Shown here piece after piece: positions 9,079-17,050 of a DNA stretch of 64,000 nucleotides. Made by a program: the position numbers and the translations under genes. Under the pieces are notes generated by a model. That model worked only from the letters and a program-made list of their open reading frames with translations, did not search any database and had not been told where the DNA came from. Position 1 is the stretch's first letter. Each line of letters opens with the position of its first letter. Origin of the DNA: Microbacterium ginsengisoli (lineage in GTDB: Bacteria; Actinomycetota; Actinomycetes; Actinomycetales; Microbacteriaceae); the NCBI RefSeq assembly GCF_000956535.1, contig NZ_JYIY01000075.1, positions 1-64,000 of the forward strand, in the 5' to 3' direction.

Positions 9079-9711
9079 TCAGACGGTGCCGTAGAGGCGG
9101 TCGCCCGCGTCTCCGAGCCCGGGCACGATGTAGCCGTGCTCGTTGAGCCGCTCATCGAGCGCGCCCAGCACCAGGGTCACGTCGCGTCCCGCGACCTGCT
9201 TCTCGATCGCCGCGACGCCTTCCGGGGCGCCGAGCAGGCAGATCGCCGTGACATCCTGCGCGCCCCGCGTGAAGAGGAACTCGATCGCGGCACCCAGTGA
9301 CCCGCCGGTGGCGAGCATCGGGTCGAGCACGAAGCACTGACGGTCGCTCAGATCGTCGGGGAGGCGCTCGGCGTACGTCGACGGCTCCAGCGTCTCCTCG
9401 TTGCGCACCATTCCGAGGAATCCCACCTCGGCGGTCGGCAGCAGCGTCACCATGCCCTCGAGCATGCCGAGACCGGCGCGCAGGATCGGCACCACGAGCG
9501 GGCGCGGGTCGCTGATCGCGACGCCGGTCGTGGTGGTCACGGGCGTGGAGATCTCGATGTCCTTCACCCGCACGTTGCGGGTCGCCTCGTAGGCGAGCAG
9601 CGTCACGAGCTCGGAGGTGAGCTGGCGGAAGATCGGCGACGGCGTGCGCTGGTCGCGCAGAACCGTGAGCTTGTGGGTGACGAGCGGGTGGTCGGCGACG
9701 TGCAAGCGCAT
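9079..9711 (-). CDS. upp: Uracil phosphoribosyltransferase
   Basis: The enzyme converts uracil and PRPP to UMP in pyrimidine salvage. The 210-residue length is normal. The PRPP-binding loop DPMLATGGS is at residues 130-138, PILRAGLGM near 75-83, and the uracil-contact segment ([17 protein letters not shown]) is at the C terminus. Two Met codons compete near the start. The inner one at 9711 ([10 protein letters not shown]) is chosen because it matches the family's usual N terminus and lies exactly six bases after a TAGCCT hexamer. The gene is divergent from tadA with only 34 bp between start codons, so two promoters lie back to back there. Confidence 0.96.
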   Translation of the reverse strand: MRLHVADHPLVTHKLTVLRDQRTPSPIFRQLTSELVTLLAYEATRNVRVKDIEISTPVTTTTGVAISDPRPLVVPILRAGLGMLEGMVTLLPTAEVGFLGMVRNEETLEPSTYAERLPDDLSDRQCFVLDPMLATGGSLGAAIEFLFTRGAQDVTAICLLGAPEGVAAIEKQVAGRDVTLVLGALDERLNEHGYIVPGLGDAGDRLYGTV

Positions 9712-9723
9712 GATCACAGGCTA
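9712..9723 (-). promoter_or_regulatory. Leaderless -10 of upp
   Basis: TAGCCT, six bases, then the ATG of upp; no ribosome-binding sequence intervenes. This spacing puts the transcription start at or next to the start codon and also decides between the two candidate Met codons. Confidence 0.7.
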
Positions 9724-9733
9724 GAGCACCGCC

Positions 9734-9745
9734 TACGCTGTCACC
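9734..9745 (+). promoter_or_regulatory. Leaderless -10 of tadA
   Basis: TACGCT lies six bases before the GTG of tadA. It is arranged back to back with the upp -10 element, only ten bases away on the other strand. Confidence 0.7.
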
Positions 9746-10216
9746 GTGACGACCCCCGCCGACCTCGCCGCCATGCGCCGGGCGCTTGCGCTCGCCGAGG
9801 TGGCGGGCACGGAGGGCGATGTTCCCGTGGGTGCGGTCGTGGTGGATGCCGCGGGCACCCCGATCGGCGAAGGGCGCAATCTGCGCGAGGCGACGGGGGA
9901 TCCCACGGCGCACGCCGAGGTCGTCGCCCTGCGGCAGGCCGCGGCATCCATCGGGTCGTGGAATCTCGAGGGGTGCACGCTCGTCGTCACCCTGGAGCCC
10001 TGCCTGATGTGCGCGGGGGCGCTGCTGCAAGCGCGTGTGTCGCGGGTCGTGTTCGGCGCGTGGGACGACAAGGCGGGTGCAGCGGGGTCGATGTACGACG
10101 TGGTGCGCGACCGCCGTCTGCCCTACCGCGCAGAGGTCGTGGGCGGGGTGCTCGCCGCCGAGGCGCAGGCGCAGCTTCGGAACTTCTTCGAGGCGCGCCG
10201 ACCCGACGCCCTCTGA
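9746..10216 (+). CDS. tadA: tRNA-specific adenosine deaminase (wobble A34 to inosine)
   Basis: The 156-residue protein is a zinc-dependent cytidine/deoxycytidylate-deaminase-fold enzyme that makes inosine at the wobble base of tRNA-Arg(ACG). The zinc site and proton shuttle are intact: His56-Ala-Glu58 (THAEVVAL) and PCLMC with Cys86 and Cys89. The length and the C-terminal helix (LRNFFEARR) fit TadA rather than a free-base deaminase. The GTG start is supported by a TACGCT hexamer six bases upstream and by the normal N-terminal helix (MRRALALAEVAG). The upp gene is divergent. Pairing of these two genes may only reflect a shared intergenic region, not a shared pathway. Confidence 0.94.
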   Translation: MTTPADLAAMRRALALAEVAGTEGDVPVGAVVVDAAGTPIGEGRNLREATGDPTAHAEVVALRQAAASIGSWNLEGCTLVVTLEPCLMCAGALLQARVSRVVFGAWDDKAGAAGSMYDVVRDRRLPYRAEVVGGVLAAEAQAQLRNFFEARRPDAL

Positions 10217-10320
10217 CACGGCGTGTCGGGAAAGGGTTCCGACGTTGCGCGGCGGGCGGGCCGGCGGCGGGCGCGCCGCCCGGACGCCGGGCCGCAGCGC
10301 CCGCCGCCGCGACGAGAGCC

Positions 10321-11244
10321 TCAGCGGGGCAGGCGGGGGAGCACCGTCGAGCCGAGGTACTCGACCTGCTCGATGTCGCGCAGGTCCATGAGCTGGAAAT
10401 ACACGCGCGTGGCGCCGAGGGCCTGCAGGCGCTCGACCTTCGCCACGATCTCATCCGGCCCACCGACGATGTTGGTGTCGCCGCGCACGCTGTCGAGGTC
10501 GCGGCCGATGGCCGCCGCACGGCGCTCGAGCTGCGCCTCGGTGGGGGCGGCGAGTGTCGGGAGTGCCACCGACAGCTTGAGCGTGCTCGGGTCGCGGCCG
10601 ATCTCGGCGCACGCGGCGCGCACGCCCGCGAACTTCTCGGCGATGACCTGTTCGGGCTGGAACCCGATGTTGAACTCGGTCGCGAACCGCGCCGCGATCG
10701 CGGGGGTACGCTGAGGTCCGCCGCCGCCGACGATCACCGGCACTCGGCCTTGCACGGGCTTCGGCAGGGCGGGTGCGTTCTCGAGGCGGTAGTGGGCGCC
10801 GTCGAACGAGAACGATTCGGATGCCTCCCACAGCCCAGTGATCACGGCGAGCTGCTCCTCGAGCAGGTCGAAGCGGCGGGGCGGGAACGGGATGCCGTAG
10901 GCGGTGTGCTCGGCCTCGAACCAGCCCGTGCCGAGCCCGAGCTCGACCCGGCCGCCGCTCATCGCGTCGACCTGCGCGACCTGCATGGCGAGGATCGCGG
11001 GAACCCGGTAGGTCACCGAGGAGACCAGGGTGCCGAGCCGGATGCGCGAGGTCTCGCGGGCGAGGCCGGCGAGGGTCGTCCACGCGTCGGTCGGACCGGG
11101 CAGCGGGTCGCCCTCGCCCATGCGCAGGTAGTGGTCCGAGCGGAAGAACCCGTCGAACCCGAGCCGCTCACCGGCCTGGGCGAATTCGAGCTGGTCGGCG
11201 TACGACGCCCCCTGCTGGGGCTCGGTGAACAGGCAGTACTCCAT
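10321..11244 (-). CDS. LLM-class (luciferase-like) F420-dependent oxidoreductase
   Basis: This 307-residue TIM-barrel protein belongs to the bacterial luciferase superfamily branch that usually uses the deazaflavin F420 rather than FMN. The strands are clear: LGFDGFFRSDHYL near residue 28, RIRLGTLVSSVTYR near 68, GRVELGLGTGWFEAEH near 97, and VPVIVGGGGPQRTPAIAARFA near 170, which forms the cofactor phosphate site. The substrate cannot be read from sequence. It stands between tadA (convergent) and the CDF transporter (same strand, but with its own promoter). The ATG at 11244 is preceded by CAGACT at the leaderless distance of six bases. Confidence 0.85.
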   Translation of the reverse strand: MEYCLFTEPQQGASYADQLEFAQAGERLGFDGFFRSDHYLRMGEGDPLPGPTDAWTTLAGLARETSRIRLGTLVSSVTYRVPAILAMQVAQVDAMSGGRVELGLGTGWFEAEHTAYGIPFPPRRFDLLEEQLAVITGLWEASESFSFDGAHYRLENAPALPKPVQGRVPVIVGGGGPQRTPAIAARFATEFNIGFQPEQVIAEKFAGVRAACAEIGRDPSTLKLSVALPTLAAPTEAQLERRAAAIGRDLDSVRGDTNIVGGPDEIVAKVERLQALGATRVYFQLMDLRDIEQVEYLGSTVLPRLPR

Positions 11245-11256
11245 GTCCCCAGTCTG
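11245..11256 (-). promoter_or_regulatory. Probable leaderless -10 of the LLM oxidoreductase gene
   Basis: CAGACT plus six bases precedes the ATG. The C in the first position makes it weaker than the TAGACT form, but the spacing is exact. Confidence 0.45.
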
Positions 11257-11285
11257 CCGCTCCGGCCCGCGGTGGGCGAGAGCGG

Positions 11286-12281
11286 TCAGTCGGACGAGGC
11301 GACGATGACCTCGGCGGTCGGCGGTGGCGGGGTGATCTGCCGTCGAGCGGATGCCTCGGGCTCGCCGTGCGCCCGGTAGAGGTCGGGCTCGAGGTAGATG
11401 ACCCGCGCGATCGGCACGGCGGCGCGGATGCGCGCCTCGATCGCGTCGATGTCGCTGGCGACGCGGGCGAGCGGCAGGTCAGCGGCGAAGCCGAGTTTCG
11501 CCGCAACCAGCAGCTCGTCGGGTCCGAGATAGAGGGTCTTGATGTGGATGAGGTGCGAGATCTCGCCGCCGCCGGTGATCGCCGCTTCGATCGCCCGCTG
11601 GTCGGCGGGGCGCGCGCCCTCGCCGACGAGCAGGCTCTTCGTCTCGATGCCGAGCACGATCGCGACCGCGATCAGCAGCAGGCCGATCAACAGGGTGCCG
11701 AGGGCGTCGAACACCGGGTTGCCGGTGAGTCCCGACAGCCCGACGCCGAACAGGGCGAACACGAGACCGGTGAGGGCCGCGACATCCTCGAGCAGCACGA
11801 CGGGCAGCTCGGGCGCCTTCGCGTGCCGGATGAACCCGAACCACGATTCCCCGGCGGCGCGGTGGTGGTTCGACTCGCGGATGGCGGTGCGCAGCGAGAA
11901 GGACTCCAGACCGATGGCGAGCAGCAGCACGACGAGCGGCAGCCACAGGTTCTCGAGCTCGTGCGGATGCTGCAACTTGTCGATGCCCTCGATGACCGAG
12001 AACACCCCGCCGATCGAGAACAGGATGATCGCGACGACGAACGCGTAGACGTACCGTTCACGGCCGTAGCCGAACGGATGCTCAGCGTCGGCGCGGCGCC
12101 GGGCCTGGCGGCCGCCGAAGAGCAGCAGCAGCTGATTTCCCGAGTCGGCGAGCGAGTGGATCGCCTCGGCGAGCATCGACGCCGACCCCGAGAAGGCCCA
12201 CGCGAGGAACTTGGTGAGGGCGATGCCGAGGTTCGCGAGAAGTGCCGCGATGACCGCCCTGTTGCCGCCGGATGCGCTCAT
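11286..12281 (-). CDS. Cation diffusion facilitator (CDF) family metal transporter
   Basis: The 331-residue protein has the CDF layout with about six membrane helices in residues 1-225 and a cytoplasmic C-terminal domain with alternating strands (GPDELLVAAKLGF, VIYLEPDLYR). Metal-site features are SMLAEAIHSLADSGNQ in helix II, with His and Asp residues, and ADAEHPFGYGRERY right after. Helix V carries LLEDVAALTGLVF. It resembles the ZNT9-like branch, in which the metal (Zn, Mn or other) is not predictable. The ATG start is preceded by TAGACT at six bases. That hexamer overlaps a hairpin that ends the upstream hydrolase gene, so termination and re-initiation are packed into about 70 bp. Confidence 0.88.
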   Translation of the reverse strand: MSASGGNRAVIAALLANLGIALTKFLAWAFSGSASMLAEAIHSLADSGNQLLLLFGGRQARRRADAEHPFGYGRERYVYAFVVAIILFSIGGVFSVIEGIDKLQHPHELENLWLPLVVLLLAIGLESFSLRTAIRESNHHRAAGESWFGFIRHAKAPELPVVLLEDVAALTGLVFALFGVGLSGLTGNPVFDALGTLLIGLLLIAVAIVLGIETKSLLVGEGARPADQRAIEAAITGGGEISHLIHIKTLYLGPDELLVAAKLGFAADLPLARVASDIDAIEARIRAAVPIARVIYLEPDLYRAHGEPEASARRQITPPPPTAEVIVASSD

Positions 12282-12293
12282 GGCGTCAGTCTA
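12282..12293 (-). promoter_or_regulatory. Leaderless -10 of the CDF transporter gene
   Basis: TAGACT, six bases, ATG. The first base of the hexamer is shared with the foot of the terminator hairpin at 12293-12325. Confidence 0.7.
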
Positions 12294-12325
12294 GGGATGC
12301 CCCGTCCCGGGCCGGAGGCATCCCT
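12293..12325 (-). terminator. Hairpin built from an inverted GGATGCC pair
   Basis: AGGGATGCC (12293-12301) pairs perfectly with GGCATCCCT (12317-12325) across a 15-nt loop. It lies just beyond the stop of the alpha/beta hydrolase gene on the minus strand. There is no U-tract, so termination is inferred from position and from the repeated use of this motif at gene ends. Confidence 0.5.
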
Positions 12326-12351
12326 CGCCGTTCCGGGCGCCCCGGGCCCGG

Positions 12352-13476
12352 TCAGTCGGCCGAGCGCAGCACGATCGTCTCGGTGGGCGGCGCAGGGTCG
12401 ACGGGTCGGCCCACGTAGCCGATGTGACTGAGGAGTGCGCGCCGCACCTCGGCGGGGCGCTCGAGGTGCGGCGAGTGGCCGACGCCGGGCAGCAGCAGCT
12501 CGGTGACCTCGCCGCCGCCGGCGGCGTAGGCCTCGAGCACGTCACGGGTCTGGGAGACCATCTCCTGGGCGGGCGCGGCGTCCGCCCCGGGCCAGCCGGG
12601 GATGATGCCGAGCGCCCCGAGGTGGTTGAGGTCGAAGAACGACGCGTCGGACACGATGGCGTCGGCGTCGCCGTGCACCCACAGCACCGGGGGCTTGACG
12701 GCGAGACCGACGATGCCGGACGTGTTGAAGTAGCCCGGCGCCATGGTGTTCAGCACGCCGATGCGGCCGGCCCCGAATCCGGGCCAGTTCTCGCTCGCCA
12801 CGGCATCGCCGGGGTAGTTGCCCGTGGCGGTGGAGGTCGTGAGCATCGAGGCGACCCAGGCGTCCTCGTGCTCGCTCTCGAAGCCCGGGGCGACGTATCC
12901 GGATCGGAAGACGCTGCGCGGCGACGTCTGGGCGTCGGCGCTGGTGTCGTGGTCGGTGAGGCGCTGCACGAAGTCCGGGTTCGCTCCGCCGCCGCCGGTG
13001 CCGGCGTCGTCGTCGGTCAGGCGGCTGCCGTCGCGGCGGGTGCCGCCGAAGCCGTAGGGAGAGACCGGTGCCTGCAGAGTGAGGGATGCCACGGGGTGGT
13101 CGATCGCGTACTGCATCACGACGCCGCCTCCCATCGACCAGCCGACGAGGTGGGGCGCGGCGACCCCGAGGGCCTCGAGCGTCGCATGCACGTCGTCGCT
13201 GAAGTCGCGCACCCCGCGGGTCGCGTCGATGGGCAGGCTCTCGCTCCCGCCGAACCCGCGCAGGTCGACGGCGATCACCCGCACGTCCCCGGGGAGGTCC
13301 TGCATGATCTCCTGCCAGAACAGCGCGGACGACACGTTGCCGTGCACCAGCACGACGGTGCGATCGGCGGGAGTGGTCGGGTCGTCGTCCTCGCGCAGGA
13401 GCACGTTGACCGCGAGGCGGTCGGTCGCGACGGTGCGGGCGACGATTCCGTCGAACAGATCGGGCTGGGTGGTCAT
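12352..13476 (-). CDS. Alpha/beta-fold hydrolase
   Basis: The 374-residue protein shows a complete catalytic set for the alpha/beta hydrolase fold. The oxyanion region is VVLVHGNVSSALFWQ near residue 41, the nucleophile elbow GWSMGG near 113 (Ser), the acid VLWVHGDADAIV near 268 and the His GVGHSPHLERP near 347. Between residues 145 and 260 lies a long lid-like insert with a Gly/Asp-rich stretch (DDDAGTGGGGANPDF). The substrate is unknown; haloalkane dehalogenase-like, esterase or epoxide hydrolase activity are all open. The start is supported by a Shine-Dalgarno GGAGGGAC before the ATG. TATCAT (13527-13532 on this strand) is a plausible -10, so this gene, unlike many neighbours, has a leader. 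Confidence 0.82.
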   Translation of the reverse strand: MTTQPDLFDGIVARTVATDRLAVNVLLREDDDPTTPADRTVVLVHGNVSSALFWQEIMQDLPGDVRVIAVDLRGFGGSESLPIDATRGVRDFSDDVHATLEALGVAAPHLVGWSMGGGVVMQYAIDHPVASLTLQAPVSPYGFGGTRRDGSRLTDDDAGTGGGGANPDFVQRLTDHDTSADAQTSPRSVFRSGYVAPGFESEHEDAWVASMLTTSTATGNYPGDAVASENWPGFGAGRIGVLNTMAPGYFNTSGIVGLAVKPPVLWVHGDADAIVSDASFFDLNHLGALGIIPGWPGADAAPAQEMVSQTRDVLEAYAAGGGEVTELLLPGVGHSPHLERPAEVRRALLSHIGYVGRPVDPAPPTETIVLRSAD

Positions 13477-13595
13477 CGGGCGTCCCTCCGCGGCTCAGCC
13501 GAGGCGGCACCGCCCCGACACTGCCGATGATAGTCGCGCCGTGCCGCCATGTGAATGAACTTTCAGGTCGATCATCGGTCCTGCCGCGTGAACTT

Positions 13596-13607
13596 TAGGA
13601 TGGCGAC
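13596..13607 (+). promoter_or_regulatory. Leaderless -10 of proC
   Basis: TAGGAT is followed by six bases and the ATG of proC. A near-duplicate of the preceding bases (TGAACTTTCAGG at about 13555, TGAACTTTAGGA at about 13589) makes a short direct repeat over the promoter. Confidence 0.7.
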
Positions 13608-14444
13608 ATGGTCGACGCGCAGCTTCCCCCCATCGCCATCCTCGGAGCAGGCTCGATGGGGGGTGCGATCGCCCGCGGAGTCGCGGCATCCGGATCCTCC
13701 CGTGGCATCGTCGTCACGAACCGCTCGGCGGCGAAGGCCGCGACGCTCGACGGCATCGCGGGGCTCGCATCGATCGCCCTCGAGGCGCATCCCGACGCCA
13801 ACCTCACCGCGGCCGCCGGCGCCGACATCGTGCTGATCGGCGTGAAGCCCGCGATGGTGCCAGACCTGCTCGAGGCCGTCGCCCCCGTGCTGCGCCCCGG
13901 CACGATCGTCGTGAGCCTCGCGGCGGGCGTGACTGTGGCCACGTTCGAGCGCATCCTCGGTGACGGCGTCGTGGTGCTGCGCTCGATGCCGAACACCCCG
14001 GCGACCGTCGGGCGGGCGGTGACCGGACTCGCCGCGGGCACGACGGCGGATGCCGCGCACGTCGCGCTCGTGCGACGGCTCTTCGAGACCGTGGGGGCCG
14101 TCGTCGAGGTGCCCGAGGACAAGATCGACGCACTGTCGACGATCTCGGGCTCCGGGCCCGCCTACCTCTTCCTCTTCGTCGAGGAGCTCACCAAGGCCGC
14201 GCTCGCCAAGGGATTCTCGCCCGCGGATGCGCGGCTCATGGCCGAGCAGACGGTGATCGGTGCTGCGGCGCTGCTCGCGGCGACCGGCGAGGATCCGGCC
14301 GAGCTGCGCCGCCAGGTGACGAGCCCGAAGGGCACGACCGAGCGGGCGATCGCGGTGCTGCAGGACGCCCATCTCGACGAGCTGCTCGGTCGCGCGACCG
14401 ATGCGGCCCTCGCCCGTGCTCGGGAGCTCGCCGCCGGCGCCTGA
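13608..14444 (+). CDS. proC: Pyrroline-5-carboxylate reductase
   Basis: The enzyme catalyses the last step of proline synthesis, reducing pyrroline-5-carboxylate with NADPH. The 278-residue length is normal. The Rossmann loop ILGAGSMGGAIARG is at residues 11-24. The conserved MPNTPATVGRAVTG segment near 127 and the dimer/active-site helix SGSGPAYLFLFVEEL near 180 are present, followed by the TSPKGTTERAI motif near 243. In Mycobacterium proC lies just before the small HTH gene and the bS22 gene found here 3.3 kb downstream. Here the potassium system and an ArsR gene stand in between. A GGATGCC palindrome separates it from the convergent trkA. Confidence 0.95.
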   Translation: MVDAQLPPIAILGAGSMGGAIARGVAASGSSRGIVVTNRSAAKAATLDGIAGLASIALEAHPDANLTAAAGADIVLIGVKPAMVPDLLEAVAPVLRPGTIVVSLAAGVTVATFERILGDGVVVLRSMPNTPATVGRAVTGLAAGTTADAAHVALVRRLFETVGAVVEVPEDKIDALSTISGSGPAYLFLFVEELTKAALAKGFSPADARLMAEQTVIGAAALLAATGEDPAELRRQVTSPKGTTERAIAVLQDAHLDELLGRATDAALARARELAAGA

Positions 14445-14449
14445 GAGAG

Positions 14450-14467
14450 CGGATGCCGCGGCATCCG
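14450..14467. terminator. Palindrome between convergent proC and trkA
   Basis: An 18-bp perfect palindrome with core GGATGCCGCGGCATCC occupies almost the whole 23-bp gap between two converging genes. It should form a hairpin in either transcript. No T-run follows, so the role as a bidirectional terminator is inferred from position. Confidence 0.6.
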
Positions 14468-15139
14468 TCAACGCTCGAGCGCCGCGAACCTCTCGACGTC
14501 GCCGTTCGTGCCCGACACGATCACCAGGTCGTGCGCGGTGACGACGGTGTCGGCCTCGGCGTAGCGGAACGGCTTGCCGGGCGACTTCACGCCCACGACG
14601 GTGACGTTGAACTTCGTGCGCACGCCCGAGGCGCTCAGGGCGACTCCCCGCAGGAACTTCGGCGGGTAGAGCTTGGCGAGCACGAAGTCGTCGTCGAAGC
14701 GGATGAAGTCGAGCATGCGGCCGCTGACGAGGTGCGCGACGCGCTCGCCGGCCTCTCGCTCGGGGTAGATGACGTGGTTCGCCCCGACGCGGGCGAGGAT
14801 CTTGCCGTGGGACTGGCTCACCGCCTTCGCCCAGATCTGCGGCACCTTCAGATCGACCAGGTTCGCGGTGATGAGCACGGACGCCTCGATGAGAGAACCG
14901 ACGGCGACGACGGCCACCTGGAAGTCCTGCGCCCCGATCTGCCGCAGGGCGTCGATGTTGCGGGCGTCGGCCTGCACGGTGTGGGTGACCCGGTCCGACC
15001 ACTTCTGCACGAGTTCCGCGCTGTCGTCGATCGCGAGCACCTCGCGGTCGAGACGGTCGAGCTCACCCGCGCATGCGGCCCCGAACCGGCCCAGCCCGAT
15101 GACGAGCACCGGGGCATCGCTGCGCACCTTTTCAACCAA
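14468..15139 (-). CDS. trkA: TrkA/KtrA-type potassium channel regulatory subunit
   Basis: This cytoplasmic protein of 223 residues gates the TrkH/KtrB channel encoded just upstream. It has an RCK N domain with the nucleotide loop VLVIGLGRFGAACAGEL near residue 11 and the acidic strand end VLAIDD. An RCK C domain (about 140-220: GVALSASGVRTKFNVTVVGV) is likely to bind c-di-AMP or nucleotides. The TTG at 15139 is chosen as start because AGAGG lies seven bases before it and the product begins MVEKVRSDAPVLVIG, the common N terminus. A GTG at 15127 is the alternative. With the TTG start the gene overlaps the trkH stop by 8 nt, implying translational coupling. Confidence 0.9.
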   Translation of the reverse strand: MVEKVRSDAPVLVIGLGRFGAACAGELDRLDREVLAIDDSAELVQKWSDRVTHTVQADARNIDALRQIGAQDFQVAVVAVGSLIEASVLITANLVDLKVPQIWAKAVSQSHGKILARVGANHVIYPEREAGERVAHLVSGRMLDFIRFDDDFVLAKLYPPKFLRGVALSASGVRTKFNVTVVGVKSPGKPFRYAEADTVVTAHDLVIVSGTNGDVERFAALER

Positions 15140-16616
15140 CGATCGGCCTCTCGGTGGGGAACGTGTAGAGCTGCGAGCGCGACGACGCCGCCACGGCCGC
15201 GGCCAGTGTGACTGTACCAATGCGGCCCATGAAGATCGTGACCGCCATCACGTAGGCGGCCGGGTCGGGGAGCTCGGCAGTGAGCCCCGTCGAGAGCCCC
15301 ACGGTGCCGAATGCGGAGATCACGTCGAAGAGCACATCGGCGATCGGGGCCTGCGTGATCTGCGCGATCGTGATCGTCGAGGCGGCGACGATCGTCGCGC
15401 CCCAGGCGACGACCGAGAGCGCGACCCGCTGCACGTCGCTCGGGATACGGCGGCCGAACGCGTTCACTGACGGGCGTCCGCGTGCCTCCGACCACACCGC
15501 GAGGGCGAGCACGGCGAGCGTCGTGACCTTGATGCCGCCGGCGGTCGAGGCCGAGCCGCCGCCCACGAACATCAGCATCGACCCGACCACGAGCGACGAC
15601 CCGTTGAGATCCCCGATGTTCACCACGGAGAAGCCGCCGGAGCGGGTCATGGCGGAGAGGAAGAACGACTGGAAGGTGGTGTCGAAGGCGTCCATGCTGC
15701 CGAACGTCTTCGGGTTGGCGTACTCGAGCGTGAGGAAGACCACCGCGCCGGCGAGGAAGAGCACCACGGTCGTGATGAGGGTGAGCTTCGCGTGGAGCGA
15801 CCATCGGCGCACGTGCCAGCGGTGCCGGGCCAGCGTGTAGATCACGGGGAAGCCGATGCTGCCGAGGAACACGCTCACCATGAGGGTCGTGAGGAAGACG
15901 TAGTCGTGTGCGAACGGGGCGAGTCCGCCCGGGTTCGGGGTGAAGCCGGTGTTCGTGAACGACATGGCCGCGTAGTAGGGCGCCTGCCACAACGCGGTGA
16001 GCGGGTCGATGCCCGCGAGCAGGATCGACGGGTAGAGCAGCACCGAGATGACCGCCTCGATCACCAGCGTCGACAGTGCGACGGTGCGCAGCAGCTGGCC
16101 CACCTCGCCCAGCCGCACGGTCTGGCCCTCGTTGACGGGGCCGGCGTGGGCTCGGAGCGGATTGGTGTCGCTCGCGGCGATGAGCTTGGCTCGCAGACCC
16201 AGGCGCTTCGAGATCACGAGCCCCATGATCGAGGCGAGAGTCAGCACACCCATCCCGCCGACGTTGACGCCGACGTAGATGATGACGTGGCCGAACGCCG
16301 ACCAGTGCGCGGCCATGTCGACGGTGGCGAGCCCCGTGACGCACACTGTCGAGACGGCGGTGAACAGCGCGTCGACGAACGGGGTCGCGCGTCCGTCGGC
16401 CGCTGCGGCCGGGAGCGACAGCAGACCCGTGAACACGAGGATCAGGGCGGTGAACACCAGCACCGCGAAACGGGCGGGAGAGGCGGTCGACAGATCGCGG
16501 ATGTCGCGGGCGAACCGGGCGATCCAGGTGCCGAGGGCGCGTGCGGGGCCGGGTGTGGACACCTCGCCTGCCACCGCTGCCCCTCTCGTCGCCGCGCCTG
16601 TCATGGTAGCGGCCAC
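15132..16616 (-). CDS. trkH: TrkH/KtrB-type potassium uptake membrane subunit
   Basis: The 494-residue protein has the four membrane-pore-membrane repeats of the Trk/Ktr/HKT family. The four selectivity-filter segments are visible: TVCVTGL near residue 92, FTNTGFTP near 225, AMTRSGGFSV near 322 and GTVGLSTG near 446. The SASTAGGIKVTTL stretch near 364 is the intramembrane gating loop region. It forms the K+ path together with TrkA, whose gene overlaps its 3' end. The start is either the GTG at 16616 or the ATG at 16604; neither has a clear Shine-Dalgarno. A TAGGTT hexamer on this strand (16633-16628) overlaps the divergent arsR -10, so both genes may compete for one polymerase site. Confidence 0.92.
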   Translation of the reverse strand: MAATMTGAATRGAAVAGEVSTPGPARALGTWIARFARDIRDLSTASPARFAVLVFTALILVFTGLLSLPAAAADGRATPFVDALFTAVSTVCVTGLATVDMAAHWSAFGHVIIYVGVNVGGMGVLTLASIMGLVISKRLGLRAKLIAASDTNPLRAHAGPVNEGQTVRLGEVGQLLRTVALSTLVIEAVISVLLYPSILLAGIDPLTALWQAPYYAAMSFTNTGFTPNPGGLAPFAHDYVFLTTLMVSVFLGSIGFPVIYTLARHRWHVRRWSLHAKLTLITTVVLFLAGAVVFLTLEYANPKTFGSMDAFDTTFQSFFLSAMTRSGGFSVVNIGDLNGSSLVVGSMLMFVGGGSASTAGGIKVTTLAVLALAVWSEARGRPSVNAFGRRIPSDVQRVALSVVAWGATIVAASTITIAQITQAPIADVLFDVISAFGTVGLSTGLTAELPDPAAYVMAVTIFMGRIGTVTLAAAVAASSRSQLYTFPTERPIVG

Positions 16617-16626
16617 GAGCCCCGGC

Positions 16627-16638
16627 TAACCTAGGCAC
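16627..16638 (+). promoter_or_regulatory. Leaderless -10 of arsR, overlapping a divergent -10
   Basis: TAACCT, six bases, then the ATG of the ArsR gene. Read on the other strand the same bases give TAGGTT, a candidate -10 for trkH, so two divergent -10 elements occupy seven base pairs. Confidence 0.6.
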
Positions 16639-17040
16639 ATGGCGGACATCTTCGGCGTGATCGCGGACGCGACCCGGCGCGACATCCTCTCGTTCCTTCT
16701 CGAGCGGTCGCGCACCGCCGAGACCGGAACGAGTGTCTCGCTGATCGTGCAGGAGCTCGGGGTGAGCCAGCCGACGGTGTCCAAGCACCTGAAGGTGTTG
16801 CGCGAGGCCGAGCTCGTCTCGGTGCGTGAAGACGGCCAGCACCGCTACTACAGCCTGTCGGCGTCACCCCTCGACGAGGTCGACGACTGGCTGCTGCCGT
16901 TCTTCGATCTGCCCGAGGGTGAGGCGTTGAGCGCCGTGCTGCCCGAGCCCGCCGCGCACGCGGCGGAGGTCGTGGGGCGCGCCGCGGCATCCGTCGGTCA
17001 CGTCGTGACCACGGCGCTGAAGAAGCTCCCCGGCCGCTGA
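16639..17040 (+). CDS. ArsR-family winged-helix regulator
   Basis: This 133-residue protein has the ArsR fold: ADATRRDILSFLLE in helix 1, then the recognition helix SQPTVSKHLKVLREAELV near residues 47-64 and the wing VREDGQHRYYSL near 67-78. No ArsR-type metal Cys cluster (ELCVCDL) is present, so it is not an arsenic or cadmium sensor of the classic type. The C-terminal half is helical and may dimerise. It is transcribed away from trkH and toward the small membrane protein gene at 17051. Control of trkHA is a reasonable guess from the shared promoter region, with no binding-site evidence beyond the overlapping -10s. Confidence 0.88.
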   Translation: MADIFGVIADATRRDILSFLLERSRTAETGTSVSLIVQELGVSQPTVSKHLKVLREAELVSVREDGQHRYYSLSASPLDEVDDWLLPFFDLPEGEALSAVLPEPAAHAAEVVGRAAASVGHVVTTALKKLPGR

Positions 17041-17050
17041 GCCGCTCGGC

